From: Sheuella sp.
Lineage (GTDB): Bacteria > Pseudomonadota > Gammaproteobacteria > Burkholderiales > Burkholderiaceae_B
DNA length: 44,136 nt
NCBI GenBank assembly: GCA_030650995.1
Contig: JAUSCY010000090.1
Span: 1-44,136 of the forward strand
Direction: 5' to 3'
The translations under genes were made by a program, and so were the position numbers. The notes beneath the pieces were generated by a model that saw only the letters and a program-made list of their open reading frames with translations, searched no databases and was not told the origin of the DNA. Shown piece after piece: positions 8,569 to 16,546 of the stretch; the stretch's first letter is position 1; each line of letters starts with the position of its first letter.

Positions 8569-10355
8569 TGCGGGACCTGCAGATTGCTTGACTGACCACC
8601 TTTTCGTGCGAGTTCGGCACCGCGCGAAATTGTTTTCATGATTTCGTCACGCGGACCTTCAGTCAGACAGACCCCTCGCTCAAATACAGCAACCCGCTCG
8701 ACCCAATACAAAAGCTGAAGCCTGTGCGTAGCCAGAATTAAAGTGCGTCCTGTCAGCCAGTGTTTGAGAACTTCAATGACTCGCAATTCAGTTCCATTAT
8801 CCATGTTCGCTGTTGGCTCATCCATAAATACAAACACCGGATCACGCAACATCATCCTGGCGATCGCGATCAACTGCCTCTGCCCGCCAGACAATCCACC
8901 TCCTGCTTCAGTCAGCAGCAGGTCCAGACCAAGCGGATGCGATTCAATCAGGTAATACAGGTCTAGCTTCTTGAGCACATCAATAATTTGATCGTCGCTG
9001 ATTGCACGATTTGAAAGCTTCAGATTTTCACGAAGCGTTCCCCGGAAGAGTTGTGGGTCCTGGCCCACATAACCGATAGCGTTGCGCAGACAGTTCATAT
9101 CAAGCTGTCTCATATCAACATCATCCACTCTGATATTGCCAGCAGTAGGAGAATACAGACCGGACATCAAACGCAAAAAAGTGCTCTTACCACTGCCGAC
9201 CTTACCGAGCAGAGCAAGATGGCTTCCAGCCTCTATTTTGAGTGAAATTCCACGAATGCTCCTGACCTGTTGCAAGCCCGGATAGGCAAATTCAATTGCA
9301 TCCGCGGACAGGCGTCCTTGAAAACGTTCTGGCTGGATATATTGTCGACCAGCATCTTGATCACTTGGTTTTTGCATCATTGCATCAAGGGTTTCAAGTG
9401 CTGAACAGGCTTGTTGATAGCGCGAGGCTAAAGACATGATGCTGCCCAGTGGTGCAATCGCTCTGCCTGCCAGGATAACCGAGGCAATCAACCCCCCCAG
9501 GGTCAGCGTGTTGTCTGAAATCAAATACACACCAAATACAACCATGGCAACCGTCACCAGTTGCTGACTGGCGGCGGTCAGCCCCATCATGAAATTTGTA
9601 ATCGCGCGTGTTTTTTTATAGGACTGAGCAGCCGCTTGATTGGCACTGTCCCAACGACTTTGAAGATATGGCTCGGCATGATGCGCTTTCAAAATCTCAA
9701 GATTGAGCACTGACTCAACCAGCACGCTCTGACGGTCGCCGGCTTCTTTCATCCCGTCGCGCATGGACTTCATCAATGGGCGTTGTGCGATCAGGCCGAT
9801 CACCAATAAAATTGGCACCATCGTGACGGGTATCCAGACTATCGGCCCACCAATCACGCCAATCAGCACAAGAAATAAAAGAATAAAAGGGATATCAGCC
9901 ACAAGCACCAGAGAGGCTGAAGAAAAGAAATCTCTCAACGCATCAAAGTCACGCATCGAACTGGCAAAGACGCCAATTGACTGAGGACGGTACTCTAGCT
10001 TGATCCCCATGATTTCGTGCAGCAGCGTGGCATTGATCTCAAGATCAGCCTTTTTACCTCCGAGATCGACCAGTCTGGCTTTGACCCAGCGCATCATGAA
10101 CTCGAGCAATATTGCCAACACTGTGCCGATCGCAAGCGTCCAGAGCGACATGTATGCTTGTGAAGGCACCACTCTGTCATAGACGTTCATTGTAAAAAAG
10201 ACAGAACCTAGCGTCAGAATATTCGCCACAACTGTTGCGACCATCGATTCAAAATAGAATTGACGAAATTTCCAGAGGGTCCCCCAAAACCAGTCAAACG
10301 CAGCACCAGTGACGTGAGCGTTGACTTCGCTATTTTTTTTCATATTCATTGACAT
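8565..10355 (-). CDS. Type I secretion ABC transporter, LssB/LapB-like without N-terminal C39-like domain
   Basis: Inner-membrane ATPase that drives one-step export of a protein from cytoplasm to outside. It has a six-helix membrane domain (about residues 15-300) then a nucleotide-binding domain with Walker A GKVGSGKST, signature LSGGQRQ, Walker B VFVFMDEPTA and an H-loop in LATHR. The C-terminal style (MDNGTELRVIEVL, ATHRLQLLYWVERVAVFERG) fits the LssB/LapB group. Those transporters normally exceed 700 residues because of an N-terminal peptidase-like domain; this 596-residue protein starts almost directly at the membrane domain. It is 5 bases after the TolC-like gene. The missing domain affects how cargo would be recognised. 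Confidence 0.92.
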   Translation of the reverse strand: MSMNMKKNSEVNAHVTGAAFDWFWGTLWKFRQFYFESMVATVVANILTLGSVFFTMNVYDRVVPSQAYMSLWTLAIGTVLAILLEFMMRWVKARLVDLGGKKADLEINATLLHEIMGIKLEYRPQSIGVFASSMRDFDALRDFFSSASLVLVADIPFILLFLVLIGVIGGPIVWIPVTMVPILLVIGLIAQRPLMKSMRDGMKEAGDRQSVLVESVLNLEILKAHHAEPYLQSRWDSANQAAAQSYKKTRAITNFMMGLTAASQQLVTVAMVVFGVYLISDNTLTLGGLIASVILAGRAIAPLGSIMSLASRYQQACSALETLDAMMQKPSDQDAGRQYIQPERFQGRLSADAIEFAYPGLQQVRSIRGISLKIEAGSHLALLGKVGSGKSTFLRLMSGLYSPTAGNIRVDDVDMRQLDMNCLRNAIGYVGQDPQLFRGTLRENLKLSNRAISDDQIIDVLKKLDLYYLIESHPLGLDLLLTEAGGGLSGGQRQLIAIARMMLRDPVFVFMDEPTANMDNGTELRVIEVLKHWLTGRTLILATHRLQLLYWVERVAVFERGVCLTEGPRDEIMKTISRGAELARKGGQSSNLQVPQ

Positions 10356-10360
10356 GGTAC

Positions 10361-11641
10361 CTAGCGAATGGATTCAGTTGAAGTCTGGCTCTGATAGGCC
10401 CGCGCAAGCGTACCCATGGCAGACAGAATCCTGGCGTACGCAATACGTGCATCAAATGCAGCATTTAATGCATTACTACGATAAGTAAATAAGTCGTTTT
10501 GTACATTTAGAAGGTCGAGTAGTGAGCGTTTACCGATCTTGAACTGATCTTCATAGCCATCGACAAGCGTCACAGCAGTTTTGACTTGACGATTACCAAG
10601 CGTTGCACGGGATTTAGCAGAGTCCCACTCCGTCCACACAGAAACAAGCTTTTCACGAAGCGTCAGACGTACCTCCTGCAAGTCGAATTCGGCGGCTTGT
10701 AGCTGCGCCGCTGCGGTGTCTGTCGCTGCGACAGCCATCCCGCCAGAAAAAATAGGGATCTGAATATTAAGCTGGGCGACATAATCACCCTGTCCTGAAC
10801 CTTGATAGACTTGCTTACCATACGTAACGTTTACAGTCGGCGCGTGCTGTGAACGGGCATTGACGACAGCAGCACGTGCCGCCTCAATCTGTGACATCTG
10901 ATACGCGATTTTTGGATGGCTGGGCCCGATATCGGCAAGCGCCTGCTCTGGACTGGCAGGTAATTTACCCGGTTGAACGTCGATCCCTTCTGGTCTGGAC
11001 GGTAATTGTCCCAACAACATTCTGTTCAAACGCTGCGCAGCAACAGCCAGCTCAGCCTCACGCATCTGCAATGAAAGCTTTGCATTTTCGAACCTGACAT
11101 CAGCCTGGTCAAGGTCGATTCTGCGCCCAGAGTCGATTTGTGTGATTTCAAAGATTGCAGCACGGAGTCTGGCGTGATCGGATACATTTTTTCTTGCAAG
11201 CTGAACGAGTTCACGCGAGCGGGCCCAATTCATATAGCCTTCTGTAGCAAGCAAAGCCACTTCATCGCGCGTAATACGCTGCTGGTGCGTACCCGCCTCA
11301 GCTAAAGCCCTTGAGCGTTCAACATCTGATTCGATTTTCCAACCTGACCAGACATTCATACTCACCGTCGGTGATTGAATCCAGTTGTTGGGGACATTAC
11401 CTGCGTTATAGGCGCTTTGGGTACCTGACCAGGCTACCTGAGGCCAGTGGCCGCTTTGCGCACGCACAATATCGGACTGCGCCGCACTTTGTCTGGATTG
11501 TGAAGCCAGTATTGTTGGGTATTGCGCAAGCGCGATTAATACGCTTTGTTCAAGCGTTTGCGCGCCCGGAGGGCTGACCAGCCCAAACCAGAGCGTGCAA
11601 AACAAACACAAACTATGAAAATATCTGCTCAACCGACCCAT
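10361..11641 (-). CDS. TolC-family outer membrane channel of the type I secretion system
   Basis: Outer-membrane efflux protein of 426 residues completing the type I exporter. A signal peptide (hydrophobic core around residues 9-25, cleavage near PGAQ) precedes two OEP repeats of long amphipathic helices. The motif YEDQFKIGKRSLLDLLNVQN near the C-terminus is characteristic of TolC-like proteins of type I and LapE-type systems. Its first 13 bases overlap the end of the DUF4214 gene, a strong sign that putative cargo and exporter are co-expressed. Confidence 0.93.
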   Translation of the reverse strand: MGRLSRYFHSLCLFCTLWFGLVSPPGAQTLEQSVLIALAQYPTILASQSRQSAAQSDIVRAQSGHWPQVAWSGTQSAYNAGNVPNNWIQSPTVSMNVWSGWKIESDVERSRALAEAGTHQQRITRDEVALLATEGYMNWARSRELVQLARKNVSDHARLRAAIFEITQIDSGRRIDLDQADVRFENAKLSLQMREAELAVAAQRLNRMLLGQLPSRPEGIDVQPGKLPASPEQALADIGPSHPKIAYQMSQIEAARAAVVNARSQHAPTVNVTYGKQVYQGSGQGDYVAQLNIQIPIFSGGMAVAATDTAAAQLQAAEFDLQEVRLTLREKLVSVWTEWDSAKSRATLGNRQVKTAVTLVDGYEDQFKIGKRSLLDLLNVQNDLFTYRSNALNAAFDARIAYARILSAMGTLARAYQSQTSTESIR

Positions 11642-12162
11642 GCCTGATAGTCAACACCATTGACAAGCGCAGCAGACTGCAACTGGTTTTCCGCAGACTC
11701 GGAGAATCCGACTAGAACATGCTCACGCGTGTCACCGGCCTGTAATGAACCAACCCAATTGGAGTAACCCGTTGCATCAGGATCCCGATCCAGCACATTG
11801 TTATAGAGCTGAGTCACGTATCCGCCGTCATCAAGATCACCGTATTTCTCTTGAAATTCGGTGCTGTTGACAAAACCATTTGCGACATGGTCCAGATCAA
11901 CACCACTGCGAATGACTGACATCCAGTTTGCCAGGCCCGAGGAGTCTGGTGTGCGATCTAGCGCAGCCATATATAAACGGAAAGCCTGGCCGTCTGAATC
12001 ATCGTCAATTGCGTGAGCCACTTGCGCAGAGGACGTCGCTGCGACTGGCGCGGCAACATAAGTATGTGTTTCGTAGCGATCATTCGATTCGTAGCGATCA
12101 TTCGTTTCGTAATGATCATTCGTTTCGTAGCGATCATTCGTTTCGTTTTCGTATTGGCTCAT
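11629..12162 (-). CDS. Small DUF4214 protein with N-terminal hexapeptide repeats, likely type I secretion cargo
   Basis: A 177-residue acidic protein with no signal peptide. Residues 7-32 are a tandem hexapeptide repeat of the form ETNDRY (variants ETNDHY, ESNDRY). A short Ala/Val linker follows, then a DUF4214 region with two similar copies: about 59-104 (LYMAALDRTPDSSGLANW) and 115-158 (LYNNVLDRDPDATGYSNW, ending VGFSESAEN). DUF4214 is usually a module in large secreted RTX or adhesin-like proteins; here it is almost the whole protein, and no GGxGxD repeats exist. The ATG at 12162 has AGGA eight bases upstream. Gene order, the 13-base overlap with the TolC-like gene and the lack of a Sec signal suggest it is the exporter's substrate. 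That role is inferred. Confidence 0.88.
   Translation of the reverse strand: MSQYENETNDRYETNDHYETNDRYESNDRYETHTYVAAPVAATSSAQVAHAIDDDSDGQAFRLYMAALDRTPDSSGLANWMSVIRSGVDLDHVANGFVNSTEFQEKYGDLDDGGYVTQLYNNVLDRDPDATGYSNWVGSLQAGDTREHVLVGFSESAENQLQSAALVNGVDYQAWVG
12072..12143 (-). repeat. Four tandem 18-bp coding repeats
   Basis: Four head-to-tail 18-bp units at 12072, 12090, 12108 and 12126, nearly identical (the third has AATGATC for AGCGATC; the first ends GATT rather than GTTT). They encode the ETNDRY-type repeats of the DUF4214 protein. The period is a multiple of three, so unit gain or loss would keep the reading frame. Confidence 0.93.
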
Positions 12163-12195
12163 TTTGAATTCCTAATCAGTAAGCTAGCAGAGTTC

Positions 12196-12201
12196 AGTAT
12201 C
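12196..12201 (-). promoter_or_regulatory. Candidate -10 element of the secretion operon
   Basis: GATACT read on the minus strand, 34 bases before the DUF4214 ATG and 10 bases downstream of the regulator box. No good -35 lies at 17 bases; that position falls inside the box, as expected for an activator-dependent promoter. Confidence 0.45.
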
Positions 12202-12211
12202 TACTTCTATT

Positions 12212-12228
12212 CTTAACAAAAAATTAAG
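12212..12228 (-). promoter_or_regulatory. PmrA/QseB-type operator, promoter-proximal
   Basis: On the minus strand: CTTAAT, five bases, GTTAAG. This matches the tandem hexamer layout (CTTAA-N5-CTTAA type) recognised by PmrA/QseB OmpR-family regulators. It overlaps the expected -35 position of the DUF4214 promoter, 50 bases before the start codon, next to a QseB-like regulator gene. Confidence 0.6.
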
Positions 12229-12282
12229 GAAATCGGCAGTACGTAAAAAAAACTGGCTTGATCATCAGATTAATCCGCAATT

Positions 12283-12299
12283 CTTAAAGCAACCTTAAG
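12283..12299. promoter_or_regulatory. PmrA/QseB-type operator, distal
   Basis: CTTAAA, five bases, CTTAAG, a second copy of the same box 71 bp further upstream, in the 159-bp gap between the kinase stop and the DUF4214 start. The second hexamer is itself palindromic, so orientation is ambiguous. Confidence 0.58.
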
Positions 12300-12321
12300 G
12301 CTGATACCCCGAAACAAGAGC

Positions 12322-13731
12322 TCAAACGCCCCAGCTGAGCGACGCACGCAATCCACCCGTGGAGTTGTTAGTCAGCAAGAGTCTTATCTGATGAATCGCA
12401 GCGATCCGCTCAACAATCGCTAAGCCAAGACCACACCCCGGGGCAGAGACCTCTGACCCACGCTTGAATCTCTGGGTAATGTCAGGCAGCTCATCCTGCG
12501 GGATTCCAACGCCCTGATCCTGCACATAAAGTCCGAAAGTTCGCGCATCGCGCCAGCTTCCCAAAGTAATGACGGTACCTTCAGGGGCGTAACGCGAAGC
12601 ATTACCAATTAGATTGGAAACAGCGATTAACAGCAGATTTTCAATACCTTCGATACGTTGCGCATCTTGCGCGATATTCAATACGACCGATTGATTTTTT
12701 TCTCTGATATGAAGCGCTTCGATGTCCAGGGCTTCGAGGAACAACGTTTTCACGTCGACCTGCTCCTTTGCATCAATCAGAGCAGAATTTTCTGGATCCA
12801 GTCTGGCCAGGCTCAGCATCTGACTCACCAGCCGATCTGCACGCACTATTCCCTTTAACACTTGGGTCAAAAATTTTTCTCTCGATGCGTCATCAGTCGC
12901 GGCCTCTGCTAACTGTGCATACAGCTTGATACCTGCAAGCGGTGTTCGAAGCTCGTGGGCGGCGTTAGAGGTAAAACGTCTTTCATTGGCTACGCTGACA
13001 GCAACGCGTTTCAGTAAGGTATTGAAGGAATGAACAATCGGGAAAATCTCCTTAGGCACCCCTATTACGCTTACAGGATCAAGCTCTTCAGAGGTTCGCT
13101 TCGATAAGTTACCAGCAATCGTATTTAACGGCCTCAATGAACGTGTAACAGCCCAATACATCATGAGTAAAAGGAAAGGAAATGCGAAAAAAAGCGGAAT
13201 CGTTACTCGCCAGGCGACATCCAGACCGATCAAATCTCGCGTAGTCACGGGATGTGCGACTTGGATCAGGTAGTTTGCATCGCGTGATTTTTTTGTGTAA
13301 GTACGCCATGTCAGATCATTGAAAACTTGATCGCTATAGCCTGGCTGGTCAATCAGCTGCATATTTTTTGCATTGTCAGAAAGTAGTGTCAATATGCCAC
13401 TGCTGTGCCAGATCTGAAATGCCAACTCTTGTTCGTACGGTAGCCGCCCCTCAGGATCAAGGTTTTCAATTAGGGCAGGTATGGTGTGATCAGCTTTTGG
13501 GCCAAGTTCTGAAAACCAGGAATCAGGGTGCGTGCTTTCCTCGTGAGCAATCTGCCCATCGAGCAGGCGAGCTGACAGAGCGAGTTGTCCGTCCATTAAC
13601 TCCTCAGCCTCATGCAAGCCCTTATCGTAGGCAAACCATGCGACAGCGCACCAAACCAAAAGCAATGAAAATGAAATGGTTGCAAGTAACTGCAGGCGTA
13701 AAGAAGCGGCTTTAGTATGACGGGAATTCAA
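12322..13731 (-). CDS. QseC-like sensor histidine kinase
   Basis: Membrane sensor kinase of 469 residues. Transmembrane helices at about 15-35 and 172-194 flank a periplasmic sensor region of about 135 residues starting with the QseC-like EAEELMDGQLALSARLLDGQ. A HAMP-like linker follows, then the H-box with phospho-accepting His259 (FTSNAAHELRTPLAG) and the ATPase N, G1 and G2 boxes (NLIGNASRYA, DQGVGIP, GCGLGLAIV). The start is TTG at 13731, overlapping the regulator stop as TTGA. The signal is unknown. It likely phosphorylates the adjacent regulator. Confidence 0.93.
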   Translation of the reverse strand: MNSRHTKAASLRLQLLATISFSLLLVWCAVAWFAYDKGLHEAEELMDGQLALSARLLDGQIAHEESTHPDSWFSELGPKADHTIPALIENLDPEGRLPYEQELAFQIWHSSGILTLLSDNAKNMQLIDQPGYSDQVFNDLTWRTYTKKSRDANYLIQVAHPVTTRDLIGLDVAWRVTIPLFFAFPFLLLMMYWAVTRSLRPLNTIAGNLSKRTSEELDPVSVIGVPKEIFPIVHSFNTLLKRVAVSVANERRFTSNAAHELRTPLAGIKLYAQLAEAATDDASREKFLTQVLKGIVRADRLVSQMLSLARLDPENSALIDAKEQVDVKTLFLEALDIEALHIREKNQSVVLNIAQDAQRIEGIENLLLIAVSNLIGNASRYAPEGTVITLGSWRDARTFGLYVQDQGVGIPQDELPDITQRFKRGSEVSAPGCGLGLAIVERIAAIHQIRLLLTNNSTGGLRASLSWGV

Positions 13732-14390
13732 TTCAAATTACCCATTTTGTAACCCATGCTACGAACGGTCTGTATGCATTCAGAACCAAGTTTTTTACGT
13801 AGGTGATGGATATGCACTTCGACAGCGTTACTTTCAACTTCATCACCCCAGCCATATAGACTTTGCTCAAGATCATGGCGGGAACGAATGTGATTCTGAT
13901 GAGACATCAGATCCAGGAGTAAGGCATATTCTTTAGCTGACAGAATAACCGGATGCCCATCTTGCGTTACGCGTCTGGCAACAGAATCAAGAACGATATT
14001 TTTAACGATTAGCAATGCAGATCCCGATCCCGCAGACCGTCTCAATAAGGATCGCAAACGCGCTAACAACTCGGTCAAATCAAAAGGTTTGGTCAGATAA
14101 TCATCCGCACCAGAATCAAGTCCCAGAATTTTATCTTCGCGGCTATCCCGGGCAGTCAGTACAAGGACCGGAATATTATTCCTCTGCTGACGCAATGCAC
14201 GAAGAACACCCAACCCGTCGAGTTTAGGCAGACTGATATCAAGCACACACGCTGCATACTCCTCTGTGCTCATAGCAAGCAGAGCCTGGGTACCATCACG
14301 GACCCAGTCAACTACGTAACCAGACATTTTCAAAGCGGCCTGGATACCCTCACCAATCAAGGCATCATCTTCTGCTACAAGTAATCTCAT
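13728..14390 (-). CDS. OmpR-family response regulator, QseB/PmrA type
   Basis: DNA-binding response regulator of 220 residues. The receiver domain has acidic residues Glu7-Asp8-Asp9, phospho-acceptor Asp51 (VLDISLPKLDG) and Lys101; a winged-helix domain follows from about 125, ending EVHIHHLRKKLGSECIQTVRSMGYKM. The sequence style matches QseB/PmrA/TctD regulators. The ATG at 14390 has AAGGTGG nearby. It sits first in the run of minus-strand genes leading into the secretion operon, and boxes of the type its family binds occur at that operon's promoter. Confidence 0.95.
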   Translation of the reverse strand: MRLLVAEDDALIGEGIQAALKMSGYVVDWVRDGTQALLAMSTEEYAACVLDISLPKLDGLGVLRALRQQRNNIPVLVLTARDSREDKILGLDSGADDYLTKPFDLTELLARLRSLLRRSAGSGSALLIVKNIVLDSVARRVTQDGHPVILSAKEYALLLDLMSHQNHIRSRHDLEQSLYGWGDEVESNAVEVHIHHLRKKLGSECIQTVRSMGYKMGNLN

Positions 14391-14484
14391 GGCCCACCTT
14401 TAGTCTAAAACGTAAATAGTGGCCAAAAAAAGCTCTCAGCAAGATGGAAATAACTTAGCCACATGATTCATTCTAATTGAAGAT

Positions 14485-14503
14485 AGATGAACCAGAGATG
14501 AAC
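14485..14503. promoter_or_regulatory. 11-bp-phased direct repeat upstream of the response regulator
   Basis: AGATGAAC occurs at 14485-14492 and again at 14496-14503. A start-to-start distance of 11 bp is the layout bound by OmpR-family dimers on one DNA face. It lies 95-113 bases before the regulator's start codon. The rest of the 270-base gap holds only this and the hairpin at 14554. Confidence 0.35.
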
Positions 14504-14553
14504 AACGTGAAAGGGACTAAAGAGGGCTAGTGATTATTGACTGGATAGTAAAC

Positions 14554-14588
14554 TGATGGCGAAGCTAAGCTTATCAGCTTCGCCATCA
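14554..14588. repeat. Perfect 13-bp inverted repeat after paaK
   Basis: TGATGGCGAAGCT (14554-14566) pairs with AGCTTCGCCATCA (14576-14588) across a 9-base loop. It is downstream of paaK and upstream of the response regulator, both on the minus strand. No T-run follows, so it may stabilise the paa mRNA 3' end or act as a non-canonical terminator. Confidence 0.6.
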
Positions 14589-14660
14589 CTGCTGCATTGC
14601 GGATATCAGTACGTATTTTGGCGTTTACGTACCACCGAAATTATCAAAAAATGTTAGAAC

Positions 14661-15974
14661 TCAATGCGGCCGACGATCAATCACGCGTCTGGCCTTACCC
14701 GTCAGCGAGCGTTCAACCTTACCCGCCTCCGTCACTCTGATCGCAGCTGAAATACCGATATACGATTTAACCGCATGCTTTAACTGAGCCCCAACCTGAG
14801 CACGTTCAGCCTCGTTCAGATAGTCAAACTCCGGACGCACTTCAGTCATGATTTCGACTTCGTCCAGATTACCGTTCTTGCTCAGCATGATCTGGTAGTG
14901 TGGAGCTAGCTGGGGGATCTTGAGCACAAGTTCTTCGACCTGCGTTGGAAACATGTTTACCCCGCGGATGATCAGCATGTCATCACTGCGACCAGTGATT
15001 TTGTCCATACGACGCATGCTGCGCGATGTGGGTGGCAACAAGCGTGTCAGATCCCGGGTGCGATAGCGAATGACAGGCATCGCTTCTTTGCTCAGCGAGG
15101 TAAATACCAGTTCACCCATTTCACCGTCGGCCACGATCTCGCCCGTTTCGGGGTTAATGATCTCGGGATAGAAATGATCTTCCCAGATCACGGGTCCATC
15201 TTTGGTTTCGACGCATTCGCTCGCCACGCCTGGGCCCATCACCTCAGACAGGCCATAGATATCCACAGCATCAATCCCTGAACCTGATTCGATATCCGCA
15301 CGCATTTGCCCCGTCCAGGGTTCGGCACCAAAGATGCCAATACGCAATGATGACTGACGGGGATCGATTTCCTGACGTTTCATTTCATCAAGGATGTTAC
15401 AGAAATAAGAAGGTGTCACCATGATGATGTCAGGACGGAAGTCCTGAATCAACTGGACTTGCTTCTCAGTCTGCCCACCAGACATAGGAATGACGGTACA
15501 GCCCAGACGCTCAGCGCCGTAGTGTGCGCCCATGCCGCCGGTAAACAAGCCGTATCCATAGGCAATATGCACGATATCGCCCGGACGGCCACCTGCGGCA
15601 CGAATCGAGCGCGCGACCAGGTTTGCCCAATTGTCGATATCTTTGAGCGTGTAACCTACAACAGTAGGCTTACCTGTGGTGCCACTACTCGCATGGATAC
15701 GGGCAACCTTTTCACGCGGTACCGCAAACATATTAAATGGATAGTTATCCCGCAGATCAGTCTTTTTGGTAAAGGGGAATTTCGACAAATCCGATAACTG
15801 TTTCAGATCATCCGGATGCACGCCTGCGTCATCAAATGATTTTTTATAAAACGGCACGTTTTCATAAGCGTGCTTGAGCGACCATTTCATGCGTTCGAGC
15901 TGGAGCGCAGAAATCTCATCACGACTTGCGTGCTCAATCGGCTCGAGTCCAGCGCCTTGAAGTTTAGTTGTCAT
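14661..15974 (-). CDS. paaK: Phenylacetate-CoA ligase PaaK
   Basis: Activates phenylacetate to phenylacetyl-CoA with ATP and CoA, the first step of aerobic phenylacetate degradation in the cytoplasm. The 437 residues match the family length. Adenylation motifs visible are the P-loop SSGTTGKPT (about 96-104), IYGLSEVMGPGVA and the C-terminal TGRSDDMLIIRGVNMFPTQ. It is the last gene of the paa operon, separated from paaI by a 96-base gap, so it may have some independent expression. A GGGGAT ribosome site precedes the ATG. Confidence 0.97.
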   Translation of the reverse strand: MTTKLQGAGLEPIEHASRDEISALQLERMKWSLKHAYENVPFYKKSFDDAGVHPDDLKQLSDLSKFPFTKKTDLRDNYPFNMFAVPREKVARIHASSGTTGKPTVVGYTLKDIDNWANLVARSIRAAGGRPGDIVHIAYGYGLFTGGMGAHYGAERLGCTVIPMSGGQTEKQVQLIQDFRPDIIMVTPSYFCNILDEMKRQEIDPRQSSLRIGIFGAEPWTGQMRADIESGSGIDAVDIYGLSEVMGPGVASECVETKDGPVIWEDHFYPEIINPETGEIVADGEMGELVFTSLSKEAMPVIRYRTRDLTRLLPPTSRSMRRMDKITGRSDDMLIIRGVNMFPTQVEELVLKIPQLAPHYQIMLSKNGNLDEVEIMTEVRPEFDYLNEAERAQVGAQLKHAVKSYIGISAAIRVTEAGKVERSLTGKARRVIDRRPH

Positions 15975-16070
15975 CAGATAATCCCCTGCGTATAAATTTG
16001 AATGAGGTTATTAATCAATTTGTACTGAATTGGTTAAGACTGAATCAGTACATTGGTGAAAAATATTTTC

Positions 16071-16544
16071 TTAAACTTCGGGCGCCTGACCAATTACCTG
16101 GCCTTTAATTCGATAGGAGCGACCGCGAAACAACGCCAGAGATTTACCGTCCTGATTCGTGACCGTCACATCATAAATACCCGTACGTCCTGCCAATGAA
16201 CGCTCTTTGGCATGCGCAGTCAGCACATCGCCTTCAAAACCTGGTGCGAGAAAATCAATGGTGCATCCTGCCGCGACGGTATTCTGATTACGCGCATTGC
16301 AAGCGAAAGCAAACGTACTGTCAGCAAAGGCAAACAAGAAACCACCATGACAAGTCTGATGTCCATTGAGCATGTCGCGACGCACGACCATACGCATACG
16401 CGCCTCACCTGGCGCGATCATAACGAGCTCGATACCCATGCCCTGTGTCGCGGGATCAATTGAATACATGCCCTGACCGACCGCTTCGGCAAGCGCCTGC
16501 GGATCTTGGGGGATATCAAGTTGGGCGAGTGCTGAACGTGGCAT
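16071..16544 (-). CDS. paaI: Hydroxyphenylacetyl-CoA thioesterase PaaI
   Basis: Hotdog-fold thioesterase, 157 residues, thought to release CoA from dead-end phenylacetyl-CoA derivatives. The key region LNGHQTCHGGFLFAFADSTFAFACN (about residues 60-84) holds the conserved HGG and the catalytic Asp, followed by the family's DFLAPGFEGDVL. It starts two bases after the paaG stop, so the two are co-translated or tightly coupled. Confidence 0.94.
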   Translation of the reverse strand: MPRSALAQLDIPQDPQALAEAVGQGMYSIDPATQGMGIELVMIAPGEARMRMVVRRDMLNGHQTCHGGFLFAFADSTFAFACNARNQNTVAAGCTIDFLAPGFEGDVLTAHAKERSLAGRTGIYDVTVTNQDGKSLALFRGRSYRIKGQVIGQAPEV

Positions 16545-16546
16545 GG

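Noticed and set aside
12072-12143. Short regular repeats suggestive of a CRISPR array or iteron origin
   Set aside because: Units are directly adjacent with no spacers and lie inside a coding frame, so they are coding tandem repeats.
11629-14390. DUF4214 protein plus two-component system as a toxin-antitoxin or bacteriocin module
   Set aside because: No immunity-like gene, no GG-type leader, and the exporter lacks a peptidase domain; a secreted structural or matrix-type role is more consistent.
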